A DNA stretch of 64,000 bases from Anarhynchus alexandrinus (GCA_008711295.1 VUYV01000090.1:2207529-2271528); one strand, 5' to 3'; positions 13,275-26,408 are shown, numbered from the stretch's first letter. Made by a program: numbers and translations. The notes: generated by a model not told the origin, from the letters alone.

Positions 13275-15006
13275 ACATTTATGTGAATAAATTGTTAGCC
13301 TGTGGCTTAGTTACATTCAAGTGTTCAAAATCTGAACTGATTTGAAGAGCATAATTTTTACAATCCATTTTCCAGATTGAGTAGTCAAATGGAAACTTTG
13401 CCTACCATTACTATTACTACATTACTTTTCTTCCATTATTTTCTTAAACAGAGTAATGAAAGTAGCAGAAATTACTTCATGAAGAATGCAATAAACTGTT
13501 TATAGATTATCATTATTTTTTATTTCTTGTAGCTCTTGGTTAGTCTTAAGACAGACCAAGTAATAAACTTATGTGGTTTCTTGTCATCTTGGCATCTATC
13601 TTCTACTCTCTATCAGGTTGATGGTTGCTACCCTATAGCTTGCAGGCAGTATGTTGCTTGTGAGATGTTCCGGTGTTGGTCACAGCAACAAAGAAATCAA
13701 AAGTGAAAATGGGAAAGCTTGATGCCCACAACACATTCCATCCACGTTATTGCTATTACCAGGTCCATCAAATACTCGTGGTTGCTGTAGTGAGCCATAA
13801 ATTTACTGTGAGTTTCAGTCACTAGAGGGCACTTGAACGGTTTTCACACATACCATCCAGTAAATGACAAATATTCATAACAAGCTCTGTGGGAGTGCAG
13901 ACTGGGCATATAAATATAACCCGTGATGCACCAACCTTTATGCAAAAAAGAGAAATGGATGACTCCAGTGCATAAGAGAAATGAGTAAAAAGCAAAACCA
14001 TTAAAAATGTAACAGGAAGGTACCGATTTCCTAGCTAAAAATTGAGAGAAATTTAATTTTTTTTTTTCATTAAGACTATGGGACAGATTTATCTGCTGCT
14101 ATAAAGAAGGAGATAGAGACAGGCTTTGTTTTATCTGCACTTGAGGATTTTTAGTTTCTTGGCAGTCTATCTGTAAAGCTCAGATTGCGTTTCCTATCTG
14201 AATTACCTTTAGTAGCTTATGACCACCAGGCTCTGTGTTACGGAAGAAGTTGTCTTAGGTGGATTGAGGTTTCTCTCTTTTTTGAGCTAATTCCTGCTGA
14301 GAAATTTAATTAAGATCTTGAAGGTGATGTATGCTTTGGTTTACAGTTAAAAGACATGTTTACCTCTTCTTTTTCCTACTAATTACTACTCCCTTTCACA
14401 GTGCATTTCAGTCACATACTTTTATGCCAAAAGGTCTCACCAAAATCAAGGTTCACTCACCTCTAATATTTATTTCTATATTAGAAGTAGGATTTTAGTT
14501 TCTAGTTTGTTTCTGTTTGCCAGAATGCAGAAAAAATAATGTGTTCTTTGTAACACATATAACTTCATGGATTTCTTTAACAAATTGAAAAAAAAAGGAT
14601 CAGGTTGTAGCCTTTAAGGTCAGTTCTGAGCAAAAGGGAGTCTGAAGAGCGCTATGTCTTAGAAATACACACTCCTGTCTATGTTTTTTGATTCACATTT
14701 GTTCCAGATTGGTCTGTAATAGCAGTTAACTATAATGAAGACTCCAGACCACCTCAAATATGATAGTCAGCTAGCGAGGTTTCCTGCCTCTCTTGCCCAT
14801 ATGCTGCATGGTATAGGAGGCAAACACAACCGCACTGCCTGTGCAAGGTAGGTCTATACAAAGCTGAAGGCTGGAAGAAATCTTACTCCATCCTGCATGC
14901 AAGCAGTCCAACTCATCACCTAAAAACACAGAAATTCTTTGTGAATGTCCCAGGATCAGAAATTAGCCCTTTAGGCTAAAGCAATCTTTCTAAGGAACAA
15001 AATCTT

Positions 15007-15062
15007 ATAGAATCATAGTATAATTTAGATTGGCATAGCACTTTAAGGTCATCGAGTCCGTA
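15007..15062 (-). mobile_element. CR1 LINE 3'-end fragment, antisense
   Basis: Read on the plus strand the segment starts 'tatagaatcatagtata' and continues with degraded versions of 'ttggaaaggaccttcaaggtcatcgagtcc', the reverse complement of the extreme 3' end of avian CR1 including its octamer tail. Only about 55 bases remain, as is common for severely 5'-truncated CR1 copies. It carries no coding sequence. Divergence from the usual CR1 end suggests an older insertion than the one at 38030-38280. Confidence 0.7.
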
Positions 15063-15717
15063 AATCTTGATAGTGAAAACTTTGGAGGTGCTACCCTTTT
15101 GCAACTCATGGAAAGCTGGAGCTCTCATAACAAGCAGGAACTAGTATTCTTTTTGGCTGGATGTGACACAGGCAGACTTCTGCTAACGAAGAGGCACTGG
15201 GTTGCTTTTGTTCCCTTTCTAAAATAGTCCCCCTACAACTAAAACAGGTAAAAGAAAATAGAAATTTGTGTCATTTTTATGTTTAAGAAAAGATGATGGG
15301 AAAACAATTTTCAAAAACAGAGTATCTAGAAAAGTGTCTCCATATATCTGTCGCTATTCAAGAGACCCCTGGAAAAAAATGACCAATGCTTTCCTGCTAA
15401 AGACCTTAAAAAGGAAATAGCAGTTGAACATATTTGAAGTTATGCTGTATATAAATCAGTCTTATGGCTTTGAGTGTAGTTGTACTTTTCCAATTAAGCC
15501 TACCATCTAACATTCACTTTTTCCATTAGTGAAATGCTAGATATTCCCTTTGGCAGCTCTGCTTAAATCATTTGGGATTCACATTTCTATTTTCCCAGGG
15601 TGAAACATTCTACTTCCAAGATTGATACTGAAACTTGTTTTGCATCTCTAATTGTTGCCTTATTTATGCTGTAACCCCAGGATATAAAAGACTAGACACT
15701 GAGCCGATAGCATCGAG
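15063..15717. other. Non-coding stretch
   Basis: About 650 bases between two repeat fragments with no open frame of note and no motif recognised. Confidence 0.7.
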
Positions 15718-15860
15718 ATGAGTTGGAGTAACTCCACTGAATTTAGAGAGAAGTCCTCATCTCAGTGAAGTAAATGGGAGATTTGTCCTTGACTTGAGAA
15801 ATGTCAGGGTGCTACCCAGTGAATTTATTCAGACTGAGAGCAGTGTAAATGAAATTAAAA
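15718..15860. repeat. Fragment of palindromic ancient amniote repeat
   Basis: Words such as 'ggagtaactccactgaattt', 'cagtgaagtaaatgggag' and 'gagagcagtgtaaatg' match the recurring theme 'gtgtaaat...gagtaactccattgaagtcaatgg' found in very old interspersed repeats of reptiles and birds. I do not know a certain family name. It is non-coding; assignment is by remembered pattern and by the other copies in this window (17793, 22501, 37188, 44417). Confidence 0.45.
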
Positions 15861-17792
15861 TATGGCTGATTTGGGGCTGAGGAATAATGACGACTGCACC
15901 CGTGTCATTAGTTTTACAAATCTTACCAGGTGGATTGTGCAGGCAGGTAAATCATACGAGCCATAAGAGAACACGACAGTTCAGGGCCCCAGAATTTTCC
16001 AAGCAATTCTTGGATTCCTTTGCATTTTCTTGGAAAACATATCTTTCTCCAGTGGGAACTGGGATGTTCATGGTGCTTCCCAAATGAGCTAATTAGCTGC
16101 ATTTGTATGCGTTAAACAGAAATTATAAAAACAAACACTTAGGACAGTACTAAGGATGGATTTTTTGCTTTCTGTGTCTGCAGGCTGCTGTTTCCAGAAC
16201 ACTGCAAAGTAGCATTACCTCATTAAAATCCCTCTCTTTCTCTATTGATTTGCTTCAGCCGTGGGATTAACTGTAAATCTTAATTTCTAGCCACAGTTTG
16301 AGAAATTCAGTATTGTGAGCCTTACTTGTCGAACTCATTTAGCCTTTGTCACTGGAACACCATCATATCCCAAGTAAAATGTAGGGAGAGACCTCAGGTT
16401 ACATTTCTGGTCTTTGGATCTGAAATACGTTCACAAAATTTACTGAAGTACTTAAAACTTCAACAGAAAAGTATGTTTTATATTTTTACCTCATGCCTCC
16501 ATTTAATCTGGCTTGCTCATTATGGAGAAAGATTTTAATCAGTGAAGTTAGTGAACTGGCTAATCTGTCATTATTTTGCTTTTCATTACCCTCCAAGATC
16601 ATTCCTGTGCAGCTCCAGTATATTTAACTAAAATGAGGATTTAGCATTCTAAGGCATCAGCTTGTAATGATTCATTATTTCTAATATATTCAGTTCATAC
16701 CAGATAATTTCAAAGTAAATCCTTTTAACTAGTTCCCTCCAGTGGTCCTTATTTGAGCATTGTGCTCAGAAGGACTCCTGGAATCACTATCCATTACATC
16801 TCAGGGAACGGGAATTTTGCCTTAAAAAGAAAAAGCAAATTAGTGCTGTTTAATGAGTTCTGCTCTAAGTTCATTGACTCACTGAGTTCCCAACAATCAC
16901 GGTCATTCCCTATATTTACTGCATATTCCTCCATGAAATGTCCTGTTTGTTATTATGTAGTGAGAATTTGTGCCTCTGGATAGCCTTTATTCAAATACAG
17001 AAATGAATTTATAGAAAATAGGTGCATGGATATATGGTTCTCAAAAAAACCCAAACAAACAAACCACAGTTAGAAATGTAGGACTTAAGAGCAAATTCCT
17101 AACATTTCCAAAATTTTCACAGATCTTTGGATTTGTAGGATTCTGGATGCGAGGGGAGCTATCTGGCAAAACACTATAATGATAAAATAACCAGGCAAAG
17201 TCATCCCTAGGTCACCCCTGTGCAATCAGATGGAATCTAAGGACCACGTCTGGCTCCTGTTTTCCTTCCATTTGCTGCAGTAGAAAGGTTTGACAATTCC
17301 AAAGGATTCAGAGGCAAAATCCATCTTCAAAAGAAAAAAGAAAATAAAAGTTGGTTTTTCTTTAAGATAACATCATGGGAATTCTTAGAGATTTTTAGTT
17401 GGCTTTGACATGTTTGTTTTGAGGGATTAATTTTTTCTGGATGTTGAACATTTTGAACAGGTTCTGTAGCTAACTGAAAGCCATTTTTAATGAATATTTT
17501 TTGTCAGCAAATGTAGCAAATGGAGAAAGCTAGCTGGAGAAAGATTAAATTCTGTATCTACTAGACACAGTAGATAGTCAGAGTTGTTAGCTTCCTAAAT
17601 GTCCTCTCAGCCCAGAACTTGTCTAAATACTTCAAATGCCTGTAATGCAAGTAACCTGCCTTCTTTTGGTCTCCTCTTTCTCTGACATGATGCCAGTGCT
17701 ATTTATCAAGAGTAAATCTGTAGCTCTGTTGGATTATAGTCAGATAGTTTATGTTCATAAATGACAAGTGATTTGTTTTGAGGGGAATACAG

Positions 17793-17863
17793 GCCTCTGT
17801 TCCCCTCCTATGGAAGTCAGTGACAAGCCTACCTTAGCAGTCTTTGGTTAAGACTGGGGCCAC
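17793..17863. repeat. Fragment of palindromic ancient amniote repeat
   Basis: The segment has 'cctatggaagtcagtgacaa' and ends '...agactggggcc', like the repeat words 'ctattgaagtcaatggcaa...agcaggggcc'. The middle has drifted. Non-coding fossil sequence; a weak call, supported mainly by similar fragments elsewhere in the window. Confidence 0.35.
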
Positions 17864-19325
17864 AACTGGGATGGTTATATCAGTCTTATTCAGTGAACTG
17901 GGTTTCAACGAATTCAGCTGTTAGATAAGTCTACAATGCAAAGGGATTGTAGGTGGATAAAATACACCGAGTCTTCAGTGCGCAAAGGGCTAGACCATTT
18001 AAACAATAAAGATGATGTAAACTTCATTATTTTATTTTCCTCATCCGTATTACAAAACATTTTACTAAAGCTGGCTGGGAAACAAAAGCGCAATTTTATG
18101 AATATTTCTCACCAAGATCATAGAATTTTTCTTTCCCTATGGAAAAAGCCAATATCTACATGGCTATGTCAACTGGGTGGGATATGGGAACCGCCCATTC
18201 AAGTCTTTGCTCTGCGTTGGAGGAATAGCGACATAGATGTACATGTCAACTGGGTGACCTAATCACTAATCTCTAGTGTTCAGCCACTTTTGAAACTCTC
18301 TTGTGGGCACCCTTCAGCTCAGTATATCTAAGGACTCACTGGGTCAAATTAAAGAGTTCTCTTTAGCCCACAGAATAAACTACTCGCTTTGGAGACAGCA
18401 GGTCCTTCTTTAAAACATGGACCTTGAACCACATCTCATCCAAGTAGCAGATAATTAATCACACCAATCTGCACATCGTTCATTTTTAAATTTGTTTCAG
18501 AATCTTGCTGTTGCCAGCAAAGCTTTACTAGAAGCATTACTTACCATCGGTCAGGGGGTTTGCTTAATGTGCATTTTCCAAAGTGGAAGTCTTCTGCTGA
18601 AAATAATTTCTGAGCAGCTCTACTTATCAAATGGAAAGGTAAGATAGCTGCTAAAACAATTCCGTTTTAGCTCCTCAAAAACTTTTAGAAGCAAATTTAA
18701 AACTTTCTTTTGAACCACAGGCTGTCAAGTAACATATAATGTAAATATTAATTAGAGGAAAAAGAGTATCTTTTAATTAACTGTAATTTAAAATGCTGAA
18801 TGCAAAACCCATTTTGTCAGTGCAGCTTCTTTTTTTGTTGTTTTTTAATTGTTACCTCTGGCCCTCTAAACTTCTCAGTAATCCAAATTAAATCTTTCCC
18901 AAAAGACCTAATTAGGCCTTTCCCACAAAAACATAGCACAGAAATGTCAAGAATAACTTCTGCAGTGTGTTGGGTAAAGGACAAACACCCTTGTCAAAAC
19001 AGGATACCTGGTCAGAACCACAGATCACTCAGCACTCTCCCTTCACACACATTGCTGCCCAGATTAGAGATAGCCAGGAAGTGCGTGTTGTTTACTTGGA
19101 AGCTGGCATGAGAACTGCACTGATGTTCCAGCTCGCCAGGATGGAGAGGGGACGTAATAAAGAATGCAGCAATCATCCACAGCTTCCCTCCCTCGTCCTC
19201 CATGACTTTTTGACCATTAGCTTAGTTTACAGTTAACAATGGGGGGAAAAAATAGTCATGTCGTCCTCATCTTTTTAATGGGTTTCAGTTTAGCTATACT
19301 TGCTTGGGTGGGTTTTTGTTGTTGG

Positions 19326-19339
19326 TTTTTTTTTTTTTT
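19326..19339. repeat. Poly-T tract (14 T)
   Basis: Uninterrupted T run preceded by a GTTGTTGGTTT-like segment. Simple low-complexity sequence. Confidence 0.9.
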
Positions 19340-22300
19340 CTTATATTAAATTCAGTTTCTTGGGACTACTTTCCTCTGTCTTGTAAAATGTTGTTAGTTG
19401 GTGCTGCACATTCAGGGGACCAGCATCCTGTGTTTGGAGTTGGGTACAATGGCAGTGACAATGTGTGTCCTCTGTAACATGATGGTAAAATTCTATATGA
19501 ATTGTTCTATACATTCTCACACACGGGCTGTGAGTTTACTCCGTAGAAAATGCTGCAGGCAGAGAAAAAACACAGCCGTACAATGGCCATTAAAATAGTG
19601 TAGTTTATAGGGCTGAATAGCAAAGATTTTAAAAGGCAAGAATGCCCTTGATGGTCACTGCTGTGTGGTCTATTACTGTTCTGGGTTTCTGGAAGCTCAA
19701 GGGGAACACAATGTCCCGGACAAGCAGCCTTCACAAAAGGTTTTCAACACTACAGACTGGACCTAATAATACTGTGCTTTTATGTCCTTGTGCTTCTGGG
19801 TTCTGTCTTTTTGATGTGTCACCAAAATCACCCAAAATCAGGAATAAAAAAGTGTCGGGAACATTTCCTTAGTCGCTATTTTTTGCATGGAATAAAGTGA
19901 ACAGTGACCTACTACAGGTTTGAAGGTAGAGCTATATAAACACGTGGAGACTTAGTAGTGGTCACTTAAAAGGAGCCTTGTGGGAAAAGCCTGTGTCATG
20001 TTAAAATATACCAAATACCAGTACTGACAGTTCTGTGGACACAAATCCACAAAACACATTGATGAATAACTAAAATTATTGAATATTCTAGAAGCTGCCA
20101 CAGAATTATGCAAATAACCTGATAACAGAGACAAATTTTCAGTTGTGAGAGCAGGGGAATACTTTAAAAGCTTTCCCTCCACTGTTACGCTGACTGGACT
20201 CCAGCAGGACTCGTGATCTGAAGTCCTAGGGTAAGACTTTCAAAAGTGTCTTAGCCCATCGACTTGTGGCGGCATTAGAAGATGGTCTGCTTTAGAAATC
20301 CCATCATACTTCTAGTTTGGCTGGAGTTAAACGACAGAGAGAGTTGGTGCAATGCCAGTTACCTTATTTCCAATTTAATGACGCTAGAGTTGAAGAATAC
20401 TAATAAGATACAAAACCCGGGGATGTAATGTGTCTAATGGGGCACATAAAGCGTCGGTGGAAGACAACAACTTGAACCCAGAATGTTCAAAACCTAACTT
20501 TTTCCTTCGTTTGAGGACTTTCAACCCAGACCATTCAGGTACTAACTCTTTCTTCCATTGAGGAATGTCAAGGAAAATATTAGGGAAATGTCATCTTTTG
20601 GGCTATTCACAGGATCAAAATGTATGCCTAGAAGCTGGCTCACTTGGGGTGGAAAACTATTAATCCAAAAGCCATTAAATTTATTTAAAAAGCATTTATA
20701 GCAAAAAGGTGCCTTCTTACCATAAAATACTGCTCCTTATAAAATTAATTCAAATCATCCTAAGTGAAGATAAAAAGTTTCAAATGTGTCATGTAGATAC
20801 ACTATCTATTTCAGTTTGTGGTGTACTTTCTTGGTTAGGCAAGCAAGGTGGCCTGGCAGCTTAATGTTCATGAACGTGGAAATACTGTAGAGGACAATCT
20901 CTAAATCGAGTTTTAGCCTCATCCAAAGTGAGGCCTTTGTGGGATTTCCCTGCTTTGAACTGGTACATCAAGGGACGTAAAGTAAAATGAACTAGAATTT
21001 ACATGTATTAACTATTCTGCAGGCAGTTTGAGTAAAACTGAAGATAGAATTTCAAAGACAACTCAAGTCTGTATAAGTGTGTCTACGCAAGAGATTAATG
21101 TGCCTTAAAAGGGAATTCAGATTAACTGTGAGAACAGAATCTGATTCCTAGACTGGTGATCTAACTACTTACACTTTGTACAGGAAACATAGAGTTACAT
21201 TCTTCAATCTGTGATTAATGTGATTCAATCAGTCAATCTGGCATACTAAAAACTGTTTCTATAACTGCTGACTTTTTTTAACAGCAGACTCGTAGGCAAA
21301 TTTCTTAAAGTTTCTTCAGAATTTTTCTGTTTTGAAGAGGTTAAAACAAATGTGATGTTTAATGTCCCCATCATTTGAAATGTGCAGGTACTTGACTTTA
21401 TTACCAAGTATAACCTACTCAGGTTCTTATTTATACTTGAAGACATGCAAGGCACTGTAACGGGTGGCTAAAATTTGAAAATTTGGGTTTGCAGAACCCA
21501 AGTTAGAAAACATTCACGCGCTGCTTTATGTCTCCTCTTGATGAAATGATGGGAAAATGTGTAACTCACTGCACTTGTGAGGATATAGGCATGAAGCATC
21601 AGGATCAGAAAATTATGAAGCCATCATAAAGCCACATTTACTCACCCAGTAGTGAGTACTTTAAATAGTTTCCACTCAAATTCTGAAGTATTTTTGAGAC
21701 AAGAAATAATCCAACTTTTTTTTTCAAATCGCTGCAGAATTTTCTCTCCTAGGAAGGATAGTCTCTCTTGTTTTTTTGTTGGGTTTGGGTTCTCTTTGGT
21801 TTTTTTCTCTCAGCTTAAAAGCAAAACAATGAAATACCACAGTGGTTTCCACACAAATGCTACTTTTAATTTTGTTTTATTCTGATCACAAAGATTTATT
21901 TTTCTATAAGAGCACTTAAAAGCTTCTTTTTAAAAAGCATGCATGTGATTTCCGTCCAAATCAGGTAGTTTTGTAAATTAACTTTAATAATGTGTAGGAA
22001 GGGGGTTGTTTTTAATAAATAAACCAAATAATTCTCCTAACAAAAAAAAAGTCTCTCTACTAACTATCAATATATTCTGCCTCAATACCACATAACAATT
22101 CCCGGAACAAGGAACGCTGATTCTCTTATTTAATTAGAAGACTTGTTTCTCATGGGCACTCATGCTGATTTATGAATACCTATTGTTCTTAATTTAACTA
22201 CACATTCAGTTTTGCACAATAGAAGACATATATACTCTGGCCTTGGTTCATTCAGCATACATATGAGACCCAAGCTTCTATGTGTTTTACTGTTAAGCAA

Positions 22301-22500
22301 CTATTAGGCGCTTAGTTCTAGAAACCCTTGGGCTACAATAAATATAACTTTATCAAGCAATTAACCAAGGAATTCTGTGAAGAATGCAAGGGGAGGTCTT
22401 CTGTTCTTTAAGTTTGTGAATGCCACAAAGTCTAATAAAAAGAGGTTTTTGTTTCAAGTGTTTTAATGGGAGATGGTTTAAATAAGGACCTAAAACTTCA

Positions 22501-22560
22501 GGGGCCAAATTCTTCTGTCATTAACAGTGATACAAATTCACTGAATTCAGAGTAAATATA
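22501..22560. repeat. Fragment of palindromic ancient amniote repeat
   Basis: It begins 'ggggccaaattcttctgtca' and continues with 'acagtgatacaaattcactga' and 'attcagagtaaat', closely following the old repeat 'ggccaaattctgctctcagttacaccagtgtaaatccagagtaa'. One of the clearer copies in the window. Non-coding. Confidence 0.55.
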
Positions 22561-22677
22561 ATTATGGAACAACATTTTTTTCTAGTATTATTTGAGCTTA
22601 TTGGTGCCTCTTAGGTCTGTGACACTAAACTTAAAGTCTCCTGAAAACAAAGATGAGACATTGGGGTTAAGAGTGTT

Positions 22678-22765
22678 CTTGCCCCCTTCCCTCCCCACTT
22701 CCTCTCCCCTGTTTTCTTCTTCCCCTCTTTCCTGATCTCTCCTCACTGTTACTCTGTCTCTTGTT
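22678..22765. repeat. Polypyrimidine tract
   Basis: About 90 bases in which nearly every base on the plus strand is C or T, with runs such as CCCCCTTCCCTCCCC and CTTCTTCCCCTC. Long imperfect homopyrimidine tracts can form triplex (H-DNA) under supercoiling; whether this one does is inference. It also reads as a long pyrimidine run on the plus strand, but no convincing exon follows. Confidence 0.8.
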
Positions 22766-23635
22766 TGTACAGGTGGAGGTATACAAAAATAAGAAGCCAC
22801 TCTGAAGTCCTAAGTACAATTGGAATCTTGAAAAAGGTGTTTGTTTGCTGTTGAGGATGTCTTTCCAGTAAGCTTTTATAATCCTAGATAATTGGTGTCA
22901 GGATCAGCTAAAGCATGCTTACTTCTTCCTACTTCTTCAGGGCCAGTACTGATATTTTTAAGTTATCAAGAGGGAGAAGAATAGCTGGAAGATGATTTTA
23001 AAATGTCAACTTAGTTTAAACCTTTGGTGTAAAGACTTGTCAGCTTAAGTTGTAAGAAGCAGCAAAGCAAAAATAATTTTGAAGGGATATAAGCTTGGGT
23101 GCACCATGTACGTCCACCCAGCTCTTTCCAATCAAAATGTTTTTGATAAATCATATACCCGACCAAAGCCAGGCATGATCTATCTGTTAAACACTCTTTG
23201 ACTCTGTATTTTGGTGTTTCTGTCAACACAACTTACTATGTTCGATCTACTTGTGCATGAGATGGCTCTGGGTCATCATTTTCTCTTTACCACCCTAGTT
23301 AGCTTCGAGCAAAACTAAGTGTCGTCTTGATCAAGTTCAAACTCATTCTCACTGTTTTTGATTGTAACATCCACGACTGAAACTTACAGCCCTTCTGAAA
23401 GTAATGTCTGCTTCAGATTCCCAGTGGCATGTTGGCACTGAGGTAGTTGAGAAGTGACTTGTGGATTGGGCATCTGATAGATAGAGCCATTTGGTCCAGG
23501 TAGATCCTTCCCATATTTGCCTGAATGGAGAGTTAGATCAAGTGATGCAATCAAGCACGGTTTTCATGCTACATCAGGAAAAATTAATACTGCAGATATT
23601 TATGTGAAATATTAAAGGAATATAACTTATTTCAA
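22766..23635. other. Non-coding stretch
   Basis: About 870 bases with only short chance frames. No repeat, RNA or regulatory signal was recognised. Confidence 0.7.
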
Positions 23636-24480
23636 CAGAATAGAATCAGAGAGTCCTGTGGAAATCATCTAACCATCTTCTTGTGCCAATGTCATTCCTG
23701 ATAGATAGATGTCTCACCACTGATGGGAAGATTGTAGGGCTTCCTGCAACTTACTGCGGTGTTTTGCTTTCTTGCTGTTAAAAGCTCCTCCCAATGCCTG
23801 TCCTGAATCATTCTTACCACACTTTAGGCCCTACTAGTCACAGAGAATGGATTTTCCTTTTTTTGCAGCAGCCTTCTGTATGTTTGAAAACTTATCAACT
23901 CTTCCCACCCCACCACAGTTCATTCAATCTTTCCTTCAAGGTTGTGTTTCCAAAATCTGTGTTCCTTTTTCCCCCTGTCATTGTTCAAGGCTCTTGAGTT
24001 CAAATATGGACACAGGGCTACAGCTTCACTCAGCACTCATATAACATCAGCTGAAGGAAACTGGAGGATGGCTTCCTATATCTTGAAATTAGTTTATATA
24101 TGTATCTCAGTATTGTATTTACCTTTTTCTTCCAAACTGCATAACACGGCTTCTGAACAGCTATAAACCCCAAATCATTGCTAAAGAATCCCCATCTAAT
24201 GAGCTGCCCTTCCTATTACAATTATACAGTTATGCAGTTAATTATTCTTACCTAACTGTAGATCCTTAAATTTATTCTTAGAGTTACATTCTATTTTTTT
24301 AGGTCATTTCTCCAATTTGGCAGGATCATTTTGAATTCTAAGCCTGTCCTCCAAGGTACTCACAATTCTTCCTAGCTTCATGCCACTTGCAAATTTAATA
24401 AGCACTTTCCTATAATACATATTGGATACAAAAAACCCTGAAGATTTTCCATAATTGTAAATTATTGCTGACTTAACCAT
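23636..24480 (-). mobile_element. Eroded ancient CR1-type LINE, antisense
   Basis: On the plus strand the segment runs as the reverse complement of a CR1-family 3' region. It begins with a degraded tail ('atagaatcagagagtcc...aatcatctaaccatctt'), continues with 'ttgctgttaaaagctcctcccaatgcctgtcctgaat', and near 24300-24420 has the telling line 'tctccaatttggcaggatc...ttttgaattctaagcctgtcctccaagg...tgccacttgcaaatttaataagca' (quoted in pieces). The last part matches the very old amniote CR1 consensus. Many indels and stops have destroyed the ORF2 end it once encoded. Similarity may continue weakly to about 24650. Orientation is firm; the exact subfamily is not known. Confidence 0.7.
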
Positions 24481-25184
24481 TCATGTGAATGCAGCTGGTT
24501 TTTCTTTAATTGCTGGGAGTTCACTAATTATGAAAATGCTACCAAACTGGATTTAATGTGGGTCACATATTGGTCTAGAGTTCCAGAAGTCCTGAACTGC
24601 AAGTCCAGATTTTATGTCAAGTCTTTGTGAAAGTCCTGTATGACAGATTCTCAAATGGGCTAGCAGTTTAGTTTTGTTTTCCTTCTAATGTCATTACTTG
24701 AGGAATTCAGAATTTAAATGGTTTGAACGGAATCCTGTTATTTTCCAGTTTCCAAATGGACATCAGTTTCTCTGCGCGGGAACTAAATGTAATAATTCCT
24801 ATCCTCCACAAAGAAGCATTTTAAGGATTTGCAGTATTGCAGTTTCAGCAGAGACTTCACTATTAAATGTAATATGGTATGGGAGTGATAACTGTTACTA
24901 GACAACACTGTAAAAATTCTTCATGCGTTTTGCTGATTATTCTTTCCAAAACAACAGCCTATCCATGAGTTATGATCCACTTCTCTGAGTGAATGCTGTT
25001 ATTTGTTTTAGAAATCTACATCTATTTAAAACAAGCCTTAGCTCAGTTTGATTTACTGAGCATTTAAGCCCCAAAGGATGCATAGTCAATGCATTCCATT
25101 AAAGAATAGATACACAAATCTACTGACAATGGCCAGAATTTGCTTATTGCTTGTTACATTTACAGCACAGGTCTGGGCATTTGG
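24481..25184. other. Non-coding stretch
   Basis: No gene is supported. The first 150 bases may be the further-eroded continuation of the CR1 relic just before it. The remainder shows nothing recognisable. Confidence 0.65.
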
Positions 25185-25360
25185 GCCTTTGGTTTCTGCT
25201 ACTGACTGTGTGTGACTGTAAGTAAATTATTTAACCTTTCTGTACTCCAGTTCCCTTAGCTGGGCATTTTACCAGCCTCAGAGGGGTATTACAAGATTGA
25301 ACTAAGAACTGGCCTTTTGAGTTCCTCAGATAAAAAGTGTTGTCTAAGTGCCAAACAGTA
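25185..25360 (+). repeat. MIR SINE (ancient)
   Basis: The segment follows the MIR body almost in order: 'ctgctactgactgtgtgtga' (core 'ctgccacttactagctgtgtgacc'), 'agtaaattatttaacctttc' ('caagttacttaacctctc'), 'tgtactccagttcccttagc' ('tgtgcctcagtttcctcatc'), 'cagcctcagaggggtattac' ('acctcatagggttgttgtga') and an end near 'taagtgccaaacagt' ('aagcgcttagaacagtgcc'). MIRs are tRNA-derived SINEs that became inactive before the amniote radiation had progressed far, and persist as fossils. It is nearly full length on the 3' side; the tRNA-like head is missing or unrecognisable. Confidence 0.85.
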
Positions 25361-26403
25361 CTGAAATCTAGAGGGACTGTGCTGACATTTAGGATGTGGT
25401 TCTCTTTTTCCTTACGGTTGAGCTTCACTAACTTCAGCAGTTATTTCTGCTATTCATTTGCAGACAGAAGAATCACTTCCTCTGTACTTTAAGGGGCAAG
25501 GAAGAACTGCTCTTCCAACAGGCCCATACTGACAGTGGGTAAAAACTGGGCAAGCCTTTTCTATTTGGCTTCCAGTGAGCAAGAAGCAGTTGTAACAAAG
25601 CATACGTATATTCCAAACATATTCTTGTTTCATTTAAGAAATAATATCTATCTTGGAGCAGAGATGGGTCAGCAGGGTCAAGGGCAGGCCCTTCATTTTT
25701 AATAACGGTGCCTTTACTCCCCCGCATTACCTTGGGCATAGGAATGATCTGCTGAGACACAGATGGTGAGGGCAAATTTAGCTACAGTTTTGTATGACTC
25801 TTCTTGCATTCTGCAGGGCCTTGTGCAGCAGAGGTGTATGGCATCGCAGGATGTTTTCCGTCACAGCTCCATGCTCTGATGGCTTTTTAGGAAACGTACT
25901 CAGGAAAGCAGTCAGATCACCCCTTGGCAACACTTGCAGCATTATCAGTTCTAGTAACTCAAGTCCTCATTTGAAATAACATTACCAGTATTACCATGCT
26001 ATTTCTATATCCCGCAATGGACAGTGTTTTTCTCTTCAAGATCACATGCTTTTTCACTTCAGATTCCTAGTAAGGTTTCACTTCTCATCTTCCGCACCGG
26101 GCTAAAGGTACTTTTTCTTTTAAGCTCTTTGTGATTCTTCTTTTACAGCTTCTCCCTTCTTCTTTTAGCTGTGTACAAGCACCTTGTAACTTCCCCCTGC
26201 AGTATTGTCGAGCCACGTTCTAGAAGAACCTGGTCAAGCAGTTGTAACAGTAAGATTTGCAAAAGATTGCAAAGGTGTTTGGGTTTTGGTTTATTTTTAA
26301 ACAAACTTTAGGCAGCAGTGTGTTGCCTTCAGCCCTTGGAACTTTTTGGATATATTTGTGTTATTTTTAGGTTTTTAATAGTTCGTTGGTCTTATGATTC
26401 CGC

Positions 26404-26408
<5 letters not shown>

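Larger units (their letters stand above)
7166..15006. other. Long non-coding AT-rich stretch
   Basis: About 7.8 kb with no gene supported. Open frames are all under about 95 codons and lack motifs. Contents seen: an A14 run (7940-7953), a cluster of three AATTG-core sites plus an octamer ATTTGCAT near 10940-11028, and an AAT-rich microsatellite at 13251-13274. A region at about 8300-8430 has words such as 'gtgtaaatcct' that may belong to the old palindromic repeat seen elsewhere in the window, but it is too weak to annotate. Confidence 0.75.
15861..22500. other. Long non-coding stretch
   Basis: No gene is supported. Overlapping frames at 18800-19236 and 19398-19872 occur on both strands in several phases with no domain. 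Contents: a palindromic-repeat fragment (17793-17863) and a T14 run (19326-19339). The rest appears to be unique AT-rich sequence. Confidence 0.75.
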
